Positions 34,296 to 42,428 of a stretch of DNA of 54,344 bases are shown here, piece by piece. Source of the stretch: Marinitoga hydrogenitolerans DSM 16785 (lineage in GTDB: Bacteria; Thermotogota; Thermotogae; Petrotogales; Petrotogaceae); contig NZ_FQUI01000011.1 of assembly GCF_900129175.1 (NCBI RefSeq), positions 1 to 54,344 of the forward strand. Direction: 5' to 3'. The notes under the pieces were generated by a model, which was not told the origin of the DNA, searched no databases, and saw only the letters and a program-made list of their open reading frames with translations. The position numbers and the translations under genes were made by a program. Positions within the stretch are counted from its first letter, which is position 1. Each line of letters starts with the position of its first letter.

Positions 34296-35028
34296 TTCTA
34301 CTCACCACTTTCAATGGCTTATCAATATGAACGAGTAATTCTAATTCTTCTGAATATATCTTTTTCAAGTCATCTGAAGTCATATCAATTGAGTTTTTAT
34401 GACAATGTAAAGTTTTGTTTAGGCACATAACAGTATTAACTTTTTTTAAAACCATAGAAATATCATGACTTACTAAAATTATAGTCATACCTTTTTTATT
34501 AAGATCTTCCAAAATAGAATATATTATTTTTTGAGCATTACTATCTACACCAGCTTCTGGTTCATCCAATATTAAAATATCAGGATCACTTACTAATGCC
34601 CTGGCTAAACTTAATCTTTGATACTCTCCACCTGAAAGCTTTCCTACATTTCTATTATATAAATATTCAATATCAAGCATTTTCATAATATTTCTAACCT
34701 TTTCATAATGTTTTTTCTTATACCTTTTAAAAACACCAACTTCATTATACATACCCATTAAAGCGACTTCAAAAGCTCTGATAGGGAATGTTCTGTCGAA
34801 TTCGTCTTTTTGTGGAACATACCCTATTTTCCCATTGATATTCACACTGCCAATATAATTTTTTATTTCACCAACTAATATTTTTATTAAAGTTGATTTT
34901 CCAGCACCATTTGGTCCTATTATTCCTACAAAATCATTTTTATAAATATCAAAATTAATAAATTTTAAAATTTCAGTATTTTCCACATTATAGCTCAAAT
35001 CTTTAACTGAAATAATTTTTTCACGCAT
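34288..35028 (-). CDS. znuC: Zinc/manganese ABC transporter ATP-binding protein
   Basis: A 246-residue ABC ATPase. Walker A is GPNGAGKSTLIK, the signature is KLSGGEYQRLSLARAL, Walker B is ILILDEPEAG and the switch His follows in LVSHDIS. It powers the ZnuB permease. The ATG at 35028 follows AAGGTGA; an upstream in-frame start would lie inside the regulator gene and is rejected. It overlaps the regulator's stop by 8 bases. Confidence 0.9.
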   Translation of the reverse strand: MREKIISVKDLSYNVENTEILKFINFDIYKNDFVGIIGPNGAGKSTLIKILVGEIKNYIGSVNINGKIGYVPQKDEFDRTFPIRAFEVALMGMYNEVGVFKRYKKKHYEKVRNIMKMLDIEYLYNRNVGKLSGGEYQRLSLARALVSDPDILILDEPEAGVDSNAQKIIYSILEDLNKKGMTIILVSHDISMVLKKVNTVMCLNKTLHCHKNSIDMTSDDLKKIYSEELELLVHIDKPLKVVSRND

Positions 35029-35404
35029 TTTTTTCACCTTCTCTTTGACAATCCTTACATATACCTTCAAAATATAAAATGTGATCTGTTATTTCAAATT
35101 GAATATTATTTTCTATATAGTCTTTAAATTGCTTTTCAAAACATAAATCCAGACGTTCAAACTTTTTGCATTTTGTACAATATATAAAGTGAAAATGTCC
35201 TTTAGGCTTATAATAATAAGTTATCTTATCAGAAAAAACAATAGATTTTAAAATATTTTCTTTTTCAAAAAGATTTAAATTTCTATATATAGTAGATAAA
35301 TCATATTCATTATTTAAAAGATTATAAATTTCTTCAGCGTTTAAAGGATAATCTATCTTTTTATATAAATCTAAAATGTCTCTTCGAGGTTTCGTTAACT
35401 TCAT
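35021..35404 (-). CDS. Fur-family metalloregulator (probably Zur)
   Basis: A 127-residue Fur/Zur/PerR-type repressor. The winged helix (about 1-75) contains DLSTIYRNLNLFEKENIL, the recognition-helix region. The dimerisation part has HFHFIYCTKCKK and GICKDCQ, the two CxxC knuckles of the structural zinc site. Its place between znuA and znuC points to zinc sensing and autoregulation. The inverted repeat upstream of znuA is the obvious operator. Metal specificity is inferred. Confidence 0.85.
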   Translation of the reverse strand: MKLTKPRRDILDLYKKIDYPLNAEEIYNLLNNEYDLSTIYRNLNLFEKENILKSIVFSDKITYYYKPKGHFHFIYCTKCKKFERLDLCFEKQFKDYIENNIQFEITDHILYFEGICKDCQREGEKNA

Positions 35405-35408
35405 AATA

Positions 35409-36284
35409 TCACCTTACAGCATTTAATATATTTAAAAAATTCATCAAATAAAGCTCATCAATAGAATTATAATTTGATCCTAAAGGGTCTAATTCGCCTA
35501 AATTAATTCTTAATATTTTAGCTAACTTTTCCGCTAATTTTTTATTTAATTGTGGTTCTGAAAATAGAGCTTTAACCTTATTCTTTTTAGCTAAATCAGA
35601 AAGTCTTTTTATTTCAGAAATAGATGGTTCAACTCCGGGAGAATTCTCAATTACACCAGCAATATTAATATTGTATCTCTTTGTAAAATAAGGAAATGAA
35701 TTATGAAAAGTAATGATACTTCCATCGATTTCGTGTGATTTTATTAATAAATATGCATCCAAAAATTTTAGTTTATCTTTTAATATTTCAGCATTTGTTT
35801 CATAAATCTCTTTTTTTTCAGGATTTATTTTGATTAGTTCATTAACAATACCAGGTATAATATAAGTGTAAGTTAAATGTGGATTTAGCCATATATGGGG
35901 GTTGTAATAAACACGTTCATCGTTGCCAGAATTATAATGTTCATCATTGTCATTCAATATTAATTCATTTTTCGGGATTAATTCGGAAATATAGAGAAAA
36001 GGTATATTTTTATTTTTTAAGTTAGAAATAATGTTTTTTATAAATATTTCTGAATTTAACCCATTGAAAATTATTAAGTCGCTTTTATAAATTTTAATAA
36101 GATCTTTTGAGGAAATAGAATAAGTGTGAGGGCTTTTTCCTGCGGGAACAATAACATTAATGTTATCATTAACATCCACAATATCTTTTAATATCAAGTA
36201 ATATGGATAGATAGAGACAGAAATATTAATTGAATAACTAATAACACCGATAATTAAAAACAATAATAACATGTATTTTTTCAT
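35409..36284 (-). CDS. znuA: Zinc/manganese-binding protein (TroA/ZnuA family)
   Basis: A 291-residue cluster-9 solute-binding protein with a signal sequence (MKKYMLLLFLIIGVISYS). Metal ligands are expected at PAGKSPHTYS (His), NPHIWLNPH (His), ITFHNSFPYF (His) and the C-terminal Asp in LGELDPLG. A short loop, DNDEHYNSGNDER, replaces the longer His-rich loop of many ZnuA proteins. The ATG at 36284 follows GGAGGTGAT; an upstream in-frame ATG falls inside the ribosome site. First gene of znuA-zur-znuC-znuB. Confidence 0.9.
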   Translation of the reverse strand: MKKYMLLLFLIIGVISYSINISVSIYPYYLILKDIVDVNDNINVIVPAGKSPHTYSISSKDLIKIYKSDLIIFNGLNSEIFIKNIISNLKNKNIPFLYISELIPKNELILNDNDEHYNSGNDERVYYNPHIWLNPHLTYTYIIPGIVNELIKINPEKKEIYETNAEILKDKLKFLDAYLLIKSHEIDGSIITFHNSFPYFTKRYNINIAGVIENSPGVEPSISEIKRLSDLAKKNKVKALFSEPQLNKKLAEKLAKILRINLGELDPLGSNYNSIDELYLMNFLNILNAVR

Positions 36285-36310
36285 AAACATCACCTCCAAA
36301 TAAAAATCAT

Positions 36311-36346
36311 TTGCAAATGCAAACCATTTGCAATTATAATATTATA
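36311..36346 (-). promoter_or_regulatory. Inverted-repeat operator and -10 boxes of the zinc operon
   Basis: TTGCAAATG (36311-36319) and CATTTGCAA (36325-36333) form a perfect 9+5+9 inverted repeat, the size of a Fur/Zur box. Minus-strand TATAAT hexamers lie at 36338-36333 and 36346-36341, so the operator covers the transcription start. A repressor bound here would block the operon that encodes the Fur-family protein. Confidence 0.7.
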
Positions 36347-36372
36347 ATATTAATTGTATATGAATAAAAGAA

Positions 36373-36398
36373 AAATGGAGCTTTAAAGCTCCATTTCA
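36373..36398 (-). terminator. Terminator overlapping the end of folK
   Basis: A 24-base perfect palindrome, AAATGGAGCTTT / AAAGCTCCATTT, whose 5' half on the minus strand holds the last folK codons and whose 3' half is followed by T residues. Confidence 0.7.
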
Positions 36399-36865
36399 TA
36401 TTTTTTTATAGTGTCTTTATTTATTTCATTGAATCTTTCTTCAACGGTTTTTTTAAAAATAGGATGTTTCCAATTAGGTGAGATATCATTAAGAGGAACG
36501 ATGACAAAATCTCTATCAAACATATGTTTATGAGGTATATTTAAATTCTCTTTTTCTAAGATGATATCTTCATAATATAAAATATCAAGATCAATTTCTC
36601 TCGGACCCCATTTGAATCTGTGTTTTCTTTTTAAAGTTTTTTCTATATTTTTACATAATTTTAAAAGTTCTTCAGGCGTTAGTTCTGTGTCTATCAACAC
36701 ACAGGCGTTCAAGAAAATATCCTGATCTTTGAATCCCCATGGTTCCGTTTCATATATATCAGAAACTTTTATGATTTTAGTTTTTTTAGACAATAATTCT
36801 ATAGCTTTCTCAATATTTTTCAGTTTATTTCCAACATTAGAACCTAAAGCAATTGCACTTAATAT
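36383..36865 (-). CDS. folK: 2-amino-4-hydroxy-6-hydroxymethyldihydropteridine pyrophosphokinase, non-standard start
   Basis: HPPK transfers pyrophosphate from ATP to hydroxymethyl-dihydropterin. Motifs are ETEPWG, RFKWGPREIDLDILYY and NIPHKHMFDRDFVIVPL. The first ordinary start codon in frame (TTG, 36793) would cut off the first strand and substrate loop. The same frame continues upstream as LSAIALGSNVGNKLKNIEKA, the true HPPK N-terminus, back to an ATA at 36865 that lies about 8 bases after AGGGGG. No ATG, GTG or TTG is present there. So folK (about 160 residues) starts at AUA, or is made by a -1 frameshift from folP at its A6 run. The end of folP overlaps it by 7 bases. Confidence 0.75.
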   Translation of the reverse strand: MLSAIALGSNVGNKLKNIEKAIELLSKKTKIIKVSDIYETEPWGFKDQDIFLNACVLIDTELTPEELLKLCKNIEKTLKRKHRFKWGPREIDLDILYYEDIILEKENLNIPHKHMFDRDFVIVPLNDISPNWKHPIFKKTVEERFNEINKDTIKKYEMEL

Positions 36866-38055
36866 TTTTTATACCCCCTTAGTGCTTCTATTGTTTTTAC
36901 AACCCTATAATTCTCTTGAACATCATGAACTCTTATTATCTCAATATTCTTTAAAGCATAATAAGAAGTTAAAGCTAAAGTTCCTTCTAATCTATCTTTA
37001 GTATCAGGAAGGTTTAGAATATTTCCAATTGTACTTTTTCTTGAATGTCCCATCAATATAGGATAACCTAAAGCCCTAAATTCAGAGATGTTAAAACTTA
37101 AATTAAGATTATCCTGTACTCTTTTTCCAAAACCGAAACCAGGATCAATAATAATTTGATCTATACCATGTTTATTGGCATATTCTATTCTTTCCTCAAA
37201 ATATTCCATCAATTCACTTATACAATTTTCATAATATGGATTCTTTTGCATATTTTTTGGTGTGCCTTTAATATGCATAATAACAATAGGTAATTTAGCT
37301 TCAGCAACAACATTTACCATATTTTTATCAAAGCGCATTCCAGAAATATCATTAATAATATCAGCGCCATTTTCAATAGCGAGTTTAGCAACTTCTGATT
37401 TATAAGTATCAACGCTTAAAACAATATCACTAAATTCACTTCTTAATTCTTTTATTACAGGTATAACTCTTTCTATTTCTTCTTTTAATTCAACACTTTC
37501 TGAACCTGGTCTTGTAGATTCTGCACCAATATCAAGTATTTCAGCGCCTTCTTTGATCATTTTTTTAGCTTGTTCAATAGCCTGTTCAACACTTTTAATT
37601 CTACTTGGAGCGTGAAAAGAATCAGGAGTTATATTTAAAATACCCATAATTTTGGAATTTTCACCAAGAGAAAGATTTCTGTTATTATTTATTGTATACT
37701 CCCACTTTCTTTTTTTTATATTTTTAAATACCTTATCTAAAGACTCTTTAACCTTTGGTATATCCCAATAATTCATTGTAGATAATTTTTTTATTAATAA
37801 ATCGTATTGTTTTTTTGTTCCTATTAAAAGAATATTAGTTTTATCAATTTTATGATTAATAGCATATTTATGAATAGCAACATCTCCACCACGAGATAAC
37901 ATTTCTTGTTTGATGATATTTGCACTTGTGACATCAATTTCTTCTATTAGAATATAATAATGTTCCATTTTTGATTTAAATATTGGAATACTGTTAGGAT
38001 CAACATGAATCTCTTTTTCTAAATCAATATCCTCAAACATTCTAATTCTTACCAT
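36859..38055 (-). CDS. folP: Dihydropteroate synthase with N-terminal extension
   Basis: A 398-residue protein. Residues about 135-398 are dihydropteroate synthase, joining p-aminobenzoate to the pterin pyrophosphate: IMGILNITPDSF, DIGAESTRPGS, IINDISG, IVIMHIKGTPKNMQ, DPGFGFGK, LMGHSRKS and RVHDVQEN. The first 130 residues (about twice DHPS loop size) are an extension also seen in some thermophile FolP proteins; its role is unknown. The ATG overlaps the end of folE2 and follows GAGAGGG. The sulfonamide target. Confidence 0.92.
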   Translation of the reverse strand: MVRIRMFEDIDLEKEIHVDPNSIPIFKSKMEHYYILIEEIDVTSANIIKQEMLSRGGDVAIHKYAINHKIDKTNILLIGTKKQYDLLIKKLSTMNYWDIPKVKESLDKVFKNIKKRKWEYTINNNRNLSLGENSKIMGILNITPDSFHAPSRIKSVEQAIEQAKKMIKEGAEILDIGAESTRPGSESVELKEEIERVIPVIKELRSEFSDIVLSVDTYKSEVAKLAIENGADIINDISGMRFDKNMVNVVAEAKLPIVIMHIKGTPKNMQKNPYYENCISELMEYFEERIEYANKHGIDQIIIDPGFGFGKRVQDNLNLSFNISEFRALGYPILMGHSRKSTIGNILNLPDTKDRLEGTLALTSYYALKNIEIIRVHDVQENYRVVKTIEALRGYKKY

Positions 38056-38795
38056 GCTTTTCCCTCTCTTTCAGAAAAAGCATTGTGATTGTGTATACTT
38101 TCATAACTAATTACTTTAATTTTATATCCTCCAATTCGATTATCATTTTCTAAAAACACACTTAAATCTCTAACGACATCTTCAACAAAGTGTGGATTAT
38201 CATACATATGTTCAGTGACATATTTTTCATCTTCTCTTTTTAATAATGAAAAAACCATACCACTAGAAGATTTTTCAACATATTTAGCTATTTCTTCTAA
38301 TTTGATTTCATCATTTAATTTTAATCCTATTTCAACTAGAGCTCTTTGATTATGGGCACCATAGTTAGAAATAGCCTTCGAACATGGGCACAATGTAATT
38401 ATAGGTATAGCTAAATATAATTTAATTTCATCATCAATAACTTCGTAAGTAACGTCACATTTAGTATAACTTTCTAATTTTGTAATAGGAGCTTTTTTTA
38501 AAGAAAAATAAGGAAAAGAAACTTTAATATAAGCTTTTTTTGCTTCTAACACATTTTTTAATTCTTCACTCATATCTAATAATTTTTTTTCAGATAAATT
38601 ATCATAATATTTATTTAAAACTTCTACAAATCTACTCATATGGGTTCCTCTAACATTTTCATCTAAATCAACAAGCATAGTAAAACTACCAATTGTATGA
38701 TTACCATTAAAAATTATAGGATATTCAAGATCAGAAATTCCAACACCATGGATATATATCCCTCTACTATCTAATTCGGATTGAACATCTTTCAA
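38049..38795 (-). CDS. folE2: GTP cyclohydrolase I type 2 (FolE2)
   Basis: A 248-residue FolE2/MptA-type enzyme that converts GTP to dihydroneopterin triphosphate, unrelated in sequence to FolE. Typical blocks are the start KDVQSELDSRGIYIHGVGIS, the metal Cys region TLCPCSKAISNYGAHNQR and the end SIHNHNAF. The TTG at 38795 is chosen: it follows AGGGGTGA by five bases and gives the family's usual N-terminus. FolE2 commonly appears where zinc is scarce, and the zinc operon lies close by, but no shared operator is seen. Confidence 0.9.
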   Translation of the reverse strand: MKDVQSELDSRGIYIHGVGISDLEYPIIFNGNHTIGSFTMLVDLDENVRGTHMSRFVEVLNKYYDNLSEKKLLDMSEELKNVLEAKKAYIKVSFPYFSLKKAPITKLESYTKCDVTYEVIDDEIKLYLAIPIITLCPCSKAISNYGAHNQRALVEIGLKLNDEIKLEEIAKYVEKSSSGMVFSLLKREDEKYVTEHMYDNPHFVEDVVRDLSVFLENDNRIGGYKIKVISYESIHNHNAFSEREGKAW

Positions 38796-38796
38796 T

Positions 38797-39153
38797 TCAT
38801 TCACCCCTGTAGTATACAATATTATTTTCTGTTTCATATAAAGCAATCTCATATAAATTGCAATTTTTTCTTTTTAATTTTTTTTCTAGTTTATTCCAAA
38901 TCCACATAGAAATGTTTTCTGCAGTAGGTTGTTCTATAATATCATTGAGATATGAATGATCAAGTATATTTAAAACTTCTTCTTTCACAATTTTTTTTAA
39001 TTCCAAAAAATCAATAACCATACCCTCATCGTTTGTTGTTCCTTTTACAGTAACCTCTAATCTATAATTATGTCCATGTAAAGATTCACACTTTCCATGA
39101 TATTTTATTAAATTATGTGCAGCAGCAAAATTAAAAACCCTTTTAACTAACAT
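38797..39153 (-). CDS. 6-pyruvoyl-tetrahydropterin synthase family (QueD / PTPS-III type)
   Basis: A 118-residue T-fold enzyme. Zinc ligands are the His of NFAAAHNL and both His of LHGHNY. The catalytic Cys is in KCESLHGHN, DHSYLND supplies the catalytic His/Asp, and PTAENIS closes the pterin site. Glu directly follows the Cys, giving an ExxHGH pattern that I associate with PTPS-III proteins able to replace dihydroneopterin aldolase. It heads the folate cluster, which has no folB, so a folate role is as likely as a queuosine one. Start ATG after AGAGGTG. Confidence 0.82.
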   Translation of the reverse strand: MLVKRVFNFAAAHNLIKYHGKCESLHGHNYRLEVTVKGTTNDEGMVIDFLELKKIVKEEVLNILDHSYLNDIIEQPTAENISMWIWNKLEKKLKRKNCNLYEIALYETENNIVYYRGE

Positions 39154-39238
39154 AATACACCTCTTTTCATCATTTTTAAATTATTATATCACAAGAGCAC
39201 AAATTAACTTTTTCAATTTCATTTCAAAAATTATAACT

Positions 39239-41197
39239 TTAATGGTCCAAATTAATTAATGTGATAATTTTTCCATTTGTTTTAATATATTCAATAAACT
39301 CTTTGAATAATGTATATTTTTCAATAGTTTTGATATTTCCAATTATTATTAATTTTCTTTTTGCTCTTGTTATAGCAACATTTAATCTCCTTTCATCAGT
39401 TAAAAAACCAATTAAACCTTCTTCATTGCTTCTCGTTAATGAAAAGATTATTACATCTTTTTCTTTGCCTTGAAATCCATCAACAGTATTTACAGTTCCT
39501 TCGATTTTCTCTTTTAAAAATTTTACCTGATCGTTATATGGTGAAATAACTCCAAAATCAATCTTTTCATTATTTAATATATTTGCAATTCTTATAATAA
39601 TTTTAGCTTCAAAAGGGTTATACTTTGAAGTTGATCCTTTTTTCATTACTTCAAATTTTTCAGGAACTAAAGAAGTATCAACAAATACGATAGGTGTTTT
39701 ATCTAAAATTTCATTATAAGGATATTCAAAATAATTTGCTTTTATATTTAAAGTTTTATTTTTTACCGTTTTATGACTTTTCAATATACCATTATAAAAC
39801 TTATTATTAGAAAATTGCATTATAGCCTCATTCATTCTATATTGAATTGTTAATATAGATGAATTTTCCGGATATAGATTTATTAATTTTTCAAATAAGG
39901 TTCTTGATAAAACTTTCTTTGCTTTATTATTTAATATTGTTGGAGGCAACTGTTTATGATCTCCACCCATAATGATTTTTTTACCGTGAACTATTGGAAT
40001 ATAACATGAAGGCTCTGTTGCTTGCGATCCTTCATCAATAACAATTGTATCAAATTTAATTTCTTCTAATTCCTCGATTCCAGCGGAACTATTTGTGCTA
40101 ACTATAACATCACTTTCCGAAATAATTTTTTTTATTAAATCGTTTTCCAATCTTCTTGCTTTATTATATAATTCTTGTACTTCGTTATTTAATTTGATCC
40201 AGTTATACATTGATTTCATAGCTTTTGGAAATATCCCTCTGGTTCCTCTTTCTTTTAAAGCATATTTTTCTATTTGAGAATCAGTTAATCCTCGTCTAAA
40301 TTGTGGTGTGGGTTTAATATAATTATCTCTTTCTTCAGATAATTTCATAGCTTTTTCTCTAATTTCATTAATCTTTTTATATTCATGGTGATTTTCAACG
40401 AGATAAAATAATGAATGTTGTTTTAATTTTGTATCTATTCGTGTCGGATGCCCCAGTCTGCACACTTTAATATGAGAATATTTAACAAGATTAAACAACA
40501 AATTGTCTGTTGCAGTATTTGAGTCTGCTGTCGCCAAAACTTTTTTACCTAATTTTATTTCCTGTAATATTACTTCAGTTAATGTTCTGGTTTTTCCTGT
40601 ACCTGGTGGACCATGAATTAAAAAAACATCTTCACTTCCTGATGCTTTTTTGACAGCTTCTTTTTGAGAATTATTTAATGCTGTATCAAAAAAGGTTAAA
40701 TTCATTTTTTTAGGTATTTTTGGCTTTTTATTTCCTAAAATAATGGATTTTAATATTTTTAATTTACCTTCAGCGTAATGTAATTTTAAAATAGCATTTT
40801 GCATTCTTTTGAAAGTAATTTCATTTAAATATAAATCTATTCTTATATTTTTTGATTTTTGAACCCATATAGGAGGATTATTTGAAAATGCTATTATAAT
40901 ATATTTATTTCCAATTTCCGTAACAGAACCGGTTAACTCGCTTTTTAATGGGTTTCCTTTGCTTACTAAAACAATATCTCCAACTGATATATCGGTTTTA
41001 AAAGATTCTTTCCTTCCAAATTTAATTAAATGAAGCCTTCCCATTTCTTTTACAATATATTTGCCATTTAAGTTATTTATAGCTCGACCGATCTTTTCCC
41101 TATTTTTTCCATATTGCTTTATTTCATTAATCATGGCTTTTATTTCAGCTTCTTTTTCTAATTCAATGGCCTCATATAAAATTTCTAAAAAATTCAT
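39239..41197 (-). CDS. SF1 helicase of the UPF1/IGHMBP2 (DNA2-like) group
   Basis: A 652-residue superfamily 1B helicase. An N-terminal OB-like region (about 45-130) precedes motif I HGPPGTGKTRTLTE. Then come motif II TIVIDEGSQATEPS, motif III MGGDHKQLPPT, motif IV TIQYRMNE, motif V TVDGFQGKEKDVIIFS and motif VI RLNVAITRAKRKLII. Such proteins move 5' to 3' on single-stranded DNA or RNA. AGGAGGTTACT precedes the ATG. It stands head to head with a RecB/Cas4-like nuclease gene. Confidence 0.9.
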   Translation of the reverse strand: MNFLEILYEAIELEKEAEIKAMINEIKQYGKNREKIGRAINNLNGKYIVKEMGRLHLIKFGRKESFKTDISVGDIVLVSKGNPLKSELTGSVTEIGNKYIIIAFSNNPPIWVQKSKNIRIDLYLNEITFKRMQNAILKLHYAEGKLKILKSIILGNKKPKIPKKMNLTFFDTALNNSQKEAVKKASGSEDVFLIHGPPGTGKTRTLTEVILQEIKLGKKVLATADSNTATDNLLFNLVKYSHIKVCRLGHPTRIDTKLKQHSLFYLVENHHEYKKINEIREKAMKLSEERDNYIKPTPQFRRGLTDSQIEKYALKERGTRGIFPKAMKSMYNWIKLNNEVQELYNKARRLENDLIKKIISESDVIVSTNSSAGIEELEEIKFDTIVIDEGSQATEPSCYIPIVHGKKIIMGGDHKQLPPTILNNKAKKVLSRTLFEKLINLYPENSSILTIQYRMNEAIMQFSNNKFYNGILKSHKTVKNKTLNIKANYFEYPYNEILDKTPIVFVDTSLVPEKFEVMKKGSTSKYNPFEAKIIIRIANILNNEKIDFGVISPYNDQVKFLKEKIEGTVNTVDGFQGKEKDVIIFSLTRSNEEGLIGFLTDERRLNVAITRAKRKLIIIGNIKTIEKYTLFKEFIEYIKTNGKIITLINLDH

Positions 41198-41258
41198 AGT
41201 AACCTCCTCATTCTCTTTCTTTTTTTATTTTACAGCATTTTCATAATATAATCAACTC

Positions 41259-41287
41259 TTGAATTTTGACTTTTGATAGTATATAAT
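41259..41287 (+). promoter_or_regulatory. Promoter of the Fe-S nuclease gene
   Basis: TTGAAT (41259-41264) and TATAAT (41282-41287) with a 17-base spacer, 33 bases before the ATG. Confidence 0.6.
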
Positions 41288-41319
41288 TTAAAATATAAAA
41301 TGTATTGAAAGGAGAAATT

Positions 41320-42261
41320 ATGATTTCTAAATATCCGGAAAAATCATGGTCATTTTCTAAATATAAAACATTAATGAAATGTCCAAGAGCTTATTATTAT
41401 TCGAAATTTTTAATGTGGGGTGGTTGGGAAAGAACTGCTTCAGAAAGGTCAAGAAAAGCATATAGGCTAACCAAACTAACGACAATAGAACAATTTTTAG
41501 GAGCATTAATACACAAATATATAGCAAATAATATAACAGCTTTAAAAATAAAAGATATAAAAAGTGCTATTAATTATATAGGAAAAGAATTTAATAAAGC
41601 TGTATATTCTTCATACAAATTGAGAAAAGAATGGGAATTAGATCCTAAAAATTATACCATGTTTTATTCAGTTTACTATAAAAACAGAAATCTATTTGAA
41701 GATAAGTTAGGAAAAGAAATAAAAGAAAAAACAAACGTCTTACTTAACAATTACTTTAATTCTAATACATTAAAAGACTTGCAAAATGGAATAAAAATTA
41801 TCGAAATAGATAAAGAAAAAAATTATCCTTCTTTTTTCATAAGAGATTATAAAATATATTCTATAGTAGATTTAATGTATGAAAAAAACAATGAAATATA
41901 TATTATTGATTGGAAAACTGGTAAAAAATCATCTGATGATGAATTTCAATTAAAATTATATGCATTATATGCATATAAAAATTATAATATTGATTTAAAT
42001 AAGATTACACTTATTAACGAATATTTATATGAAGGAACATTTGAAAAAAGGAAATATGGCAAAAATGAATTATTAGAAGTAGAAAAATTTATAGAAGAAA
42101 AAATAACCGTCATGGAAGAATATTTAGATGATAAAGAAAAAAATATCCCCAAATCAGAAGCATTCTTTCCTGCAAAAACTTCAAAATATAACTGCAAATG
42201 GTGCAATTTTAAAGAAATCTGCCCAGAATACAGTGAAAGTTTCATAAATACAAATATTTGA
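41320..42261 (+). CDS. Fe-S PD-(D/E)XK nuclease (RecB/Cas4/AddB type)
   Basis: A 313-residue nuclease. The active site is visible as IVDLMYE (Asp184) and IIDWKTGKK (Asp197, Lys199), with QLKLYALYAY as the following QxxxY helix. Cys21 in KCPRAYYY, plus Cys292, Cys295 and Cys301 in NCKWCNFKEICPEY, give the C...C-x2-C-x5-C iron-sulfur pattern of AddB, Cas4 and Dna2. GAAAGGAG precedes the ATG at 41320. No CRISPR array or cas gene is near. The gene diverges from a UPF1-like helicase 122 bases away. Confidence 0.88.
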   Translation: MISKYPEKSWSFSKYKTLMKCPRAYYYSKFLMWGGWERTASERSRKAYRLTKLTTIEQFLGALIHKYIANNITALKIKDIKSAINYIGKEFNKAVYSSYKLRKEWELDPKNYTMFYSVYYKNRNLFEDKLGKEIKEKTNVLLNNYFNSNTLKDLQNGIKIIEIDKEKNYPSFFIRDYKIYSIVDLMYEKNNEIYIIDWKTGKKSSDDEFQLKLYALYAYKNYNIDLNKITLINEYLYEGTFEKRKYGKNELLEVEKFIEEKITVMEEYLDDKEKNIPKSEAFFPAKTSKYNCKWCNFKEICPEYSESFINTNI

Positions 42262-42351
42262 TTAATAAATGTTTTATTGGCTATAACGAAAATTTTTTGT
42301 ATAAATGAAAATAATCTTCTTTAATTATTTATAACTATTGTTTATCATATT

Positions 42352-42412
42352 TTGAATAATATGTAAAATATGTTATTCTTATTTCAGAAAACGTTTTCGA
42401 AAACGTTTTCTG
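42352..42412 (+). promoter_or_regulatory. Promoter and double LacI-type operator of the rbs operon
   Basis: TTGAAT (42352-42357) and TATTCT (42374-42379) with a 16-base spacer form the promoter. At 42385-42412 a 28-base perfect palindrome contains AAAACGTTTT twice in tandem, each half a LacI-family operator core with central CG. It covers the start point, and the ribosome site follows directly. The LacI-type gene at the end of the operon is the likely binder. Confidence 0.8.
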
Positions 42413-42428
42413 AAGGGAGTGAATTAAA

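Noticed and set aside
41320-42261. Cas4 as part of a CRISPR locus
   Set aside because: The nuclease has Cas4-like motifs, but no cas1/cas2 or repeat array occurs in the window, and the size and neighbour fit AddB/Dna2-type nucleases equally well.
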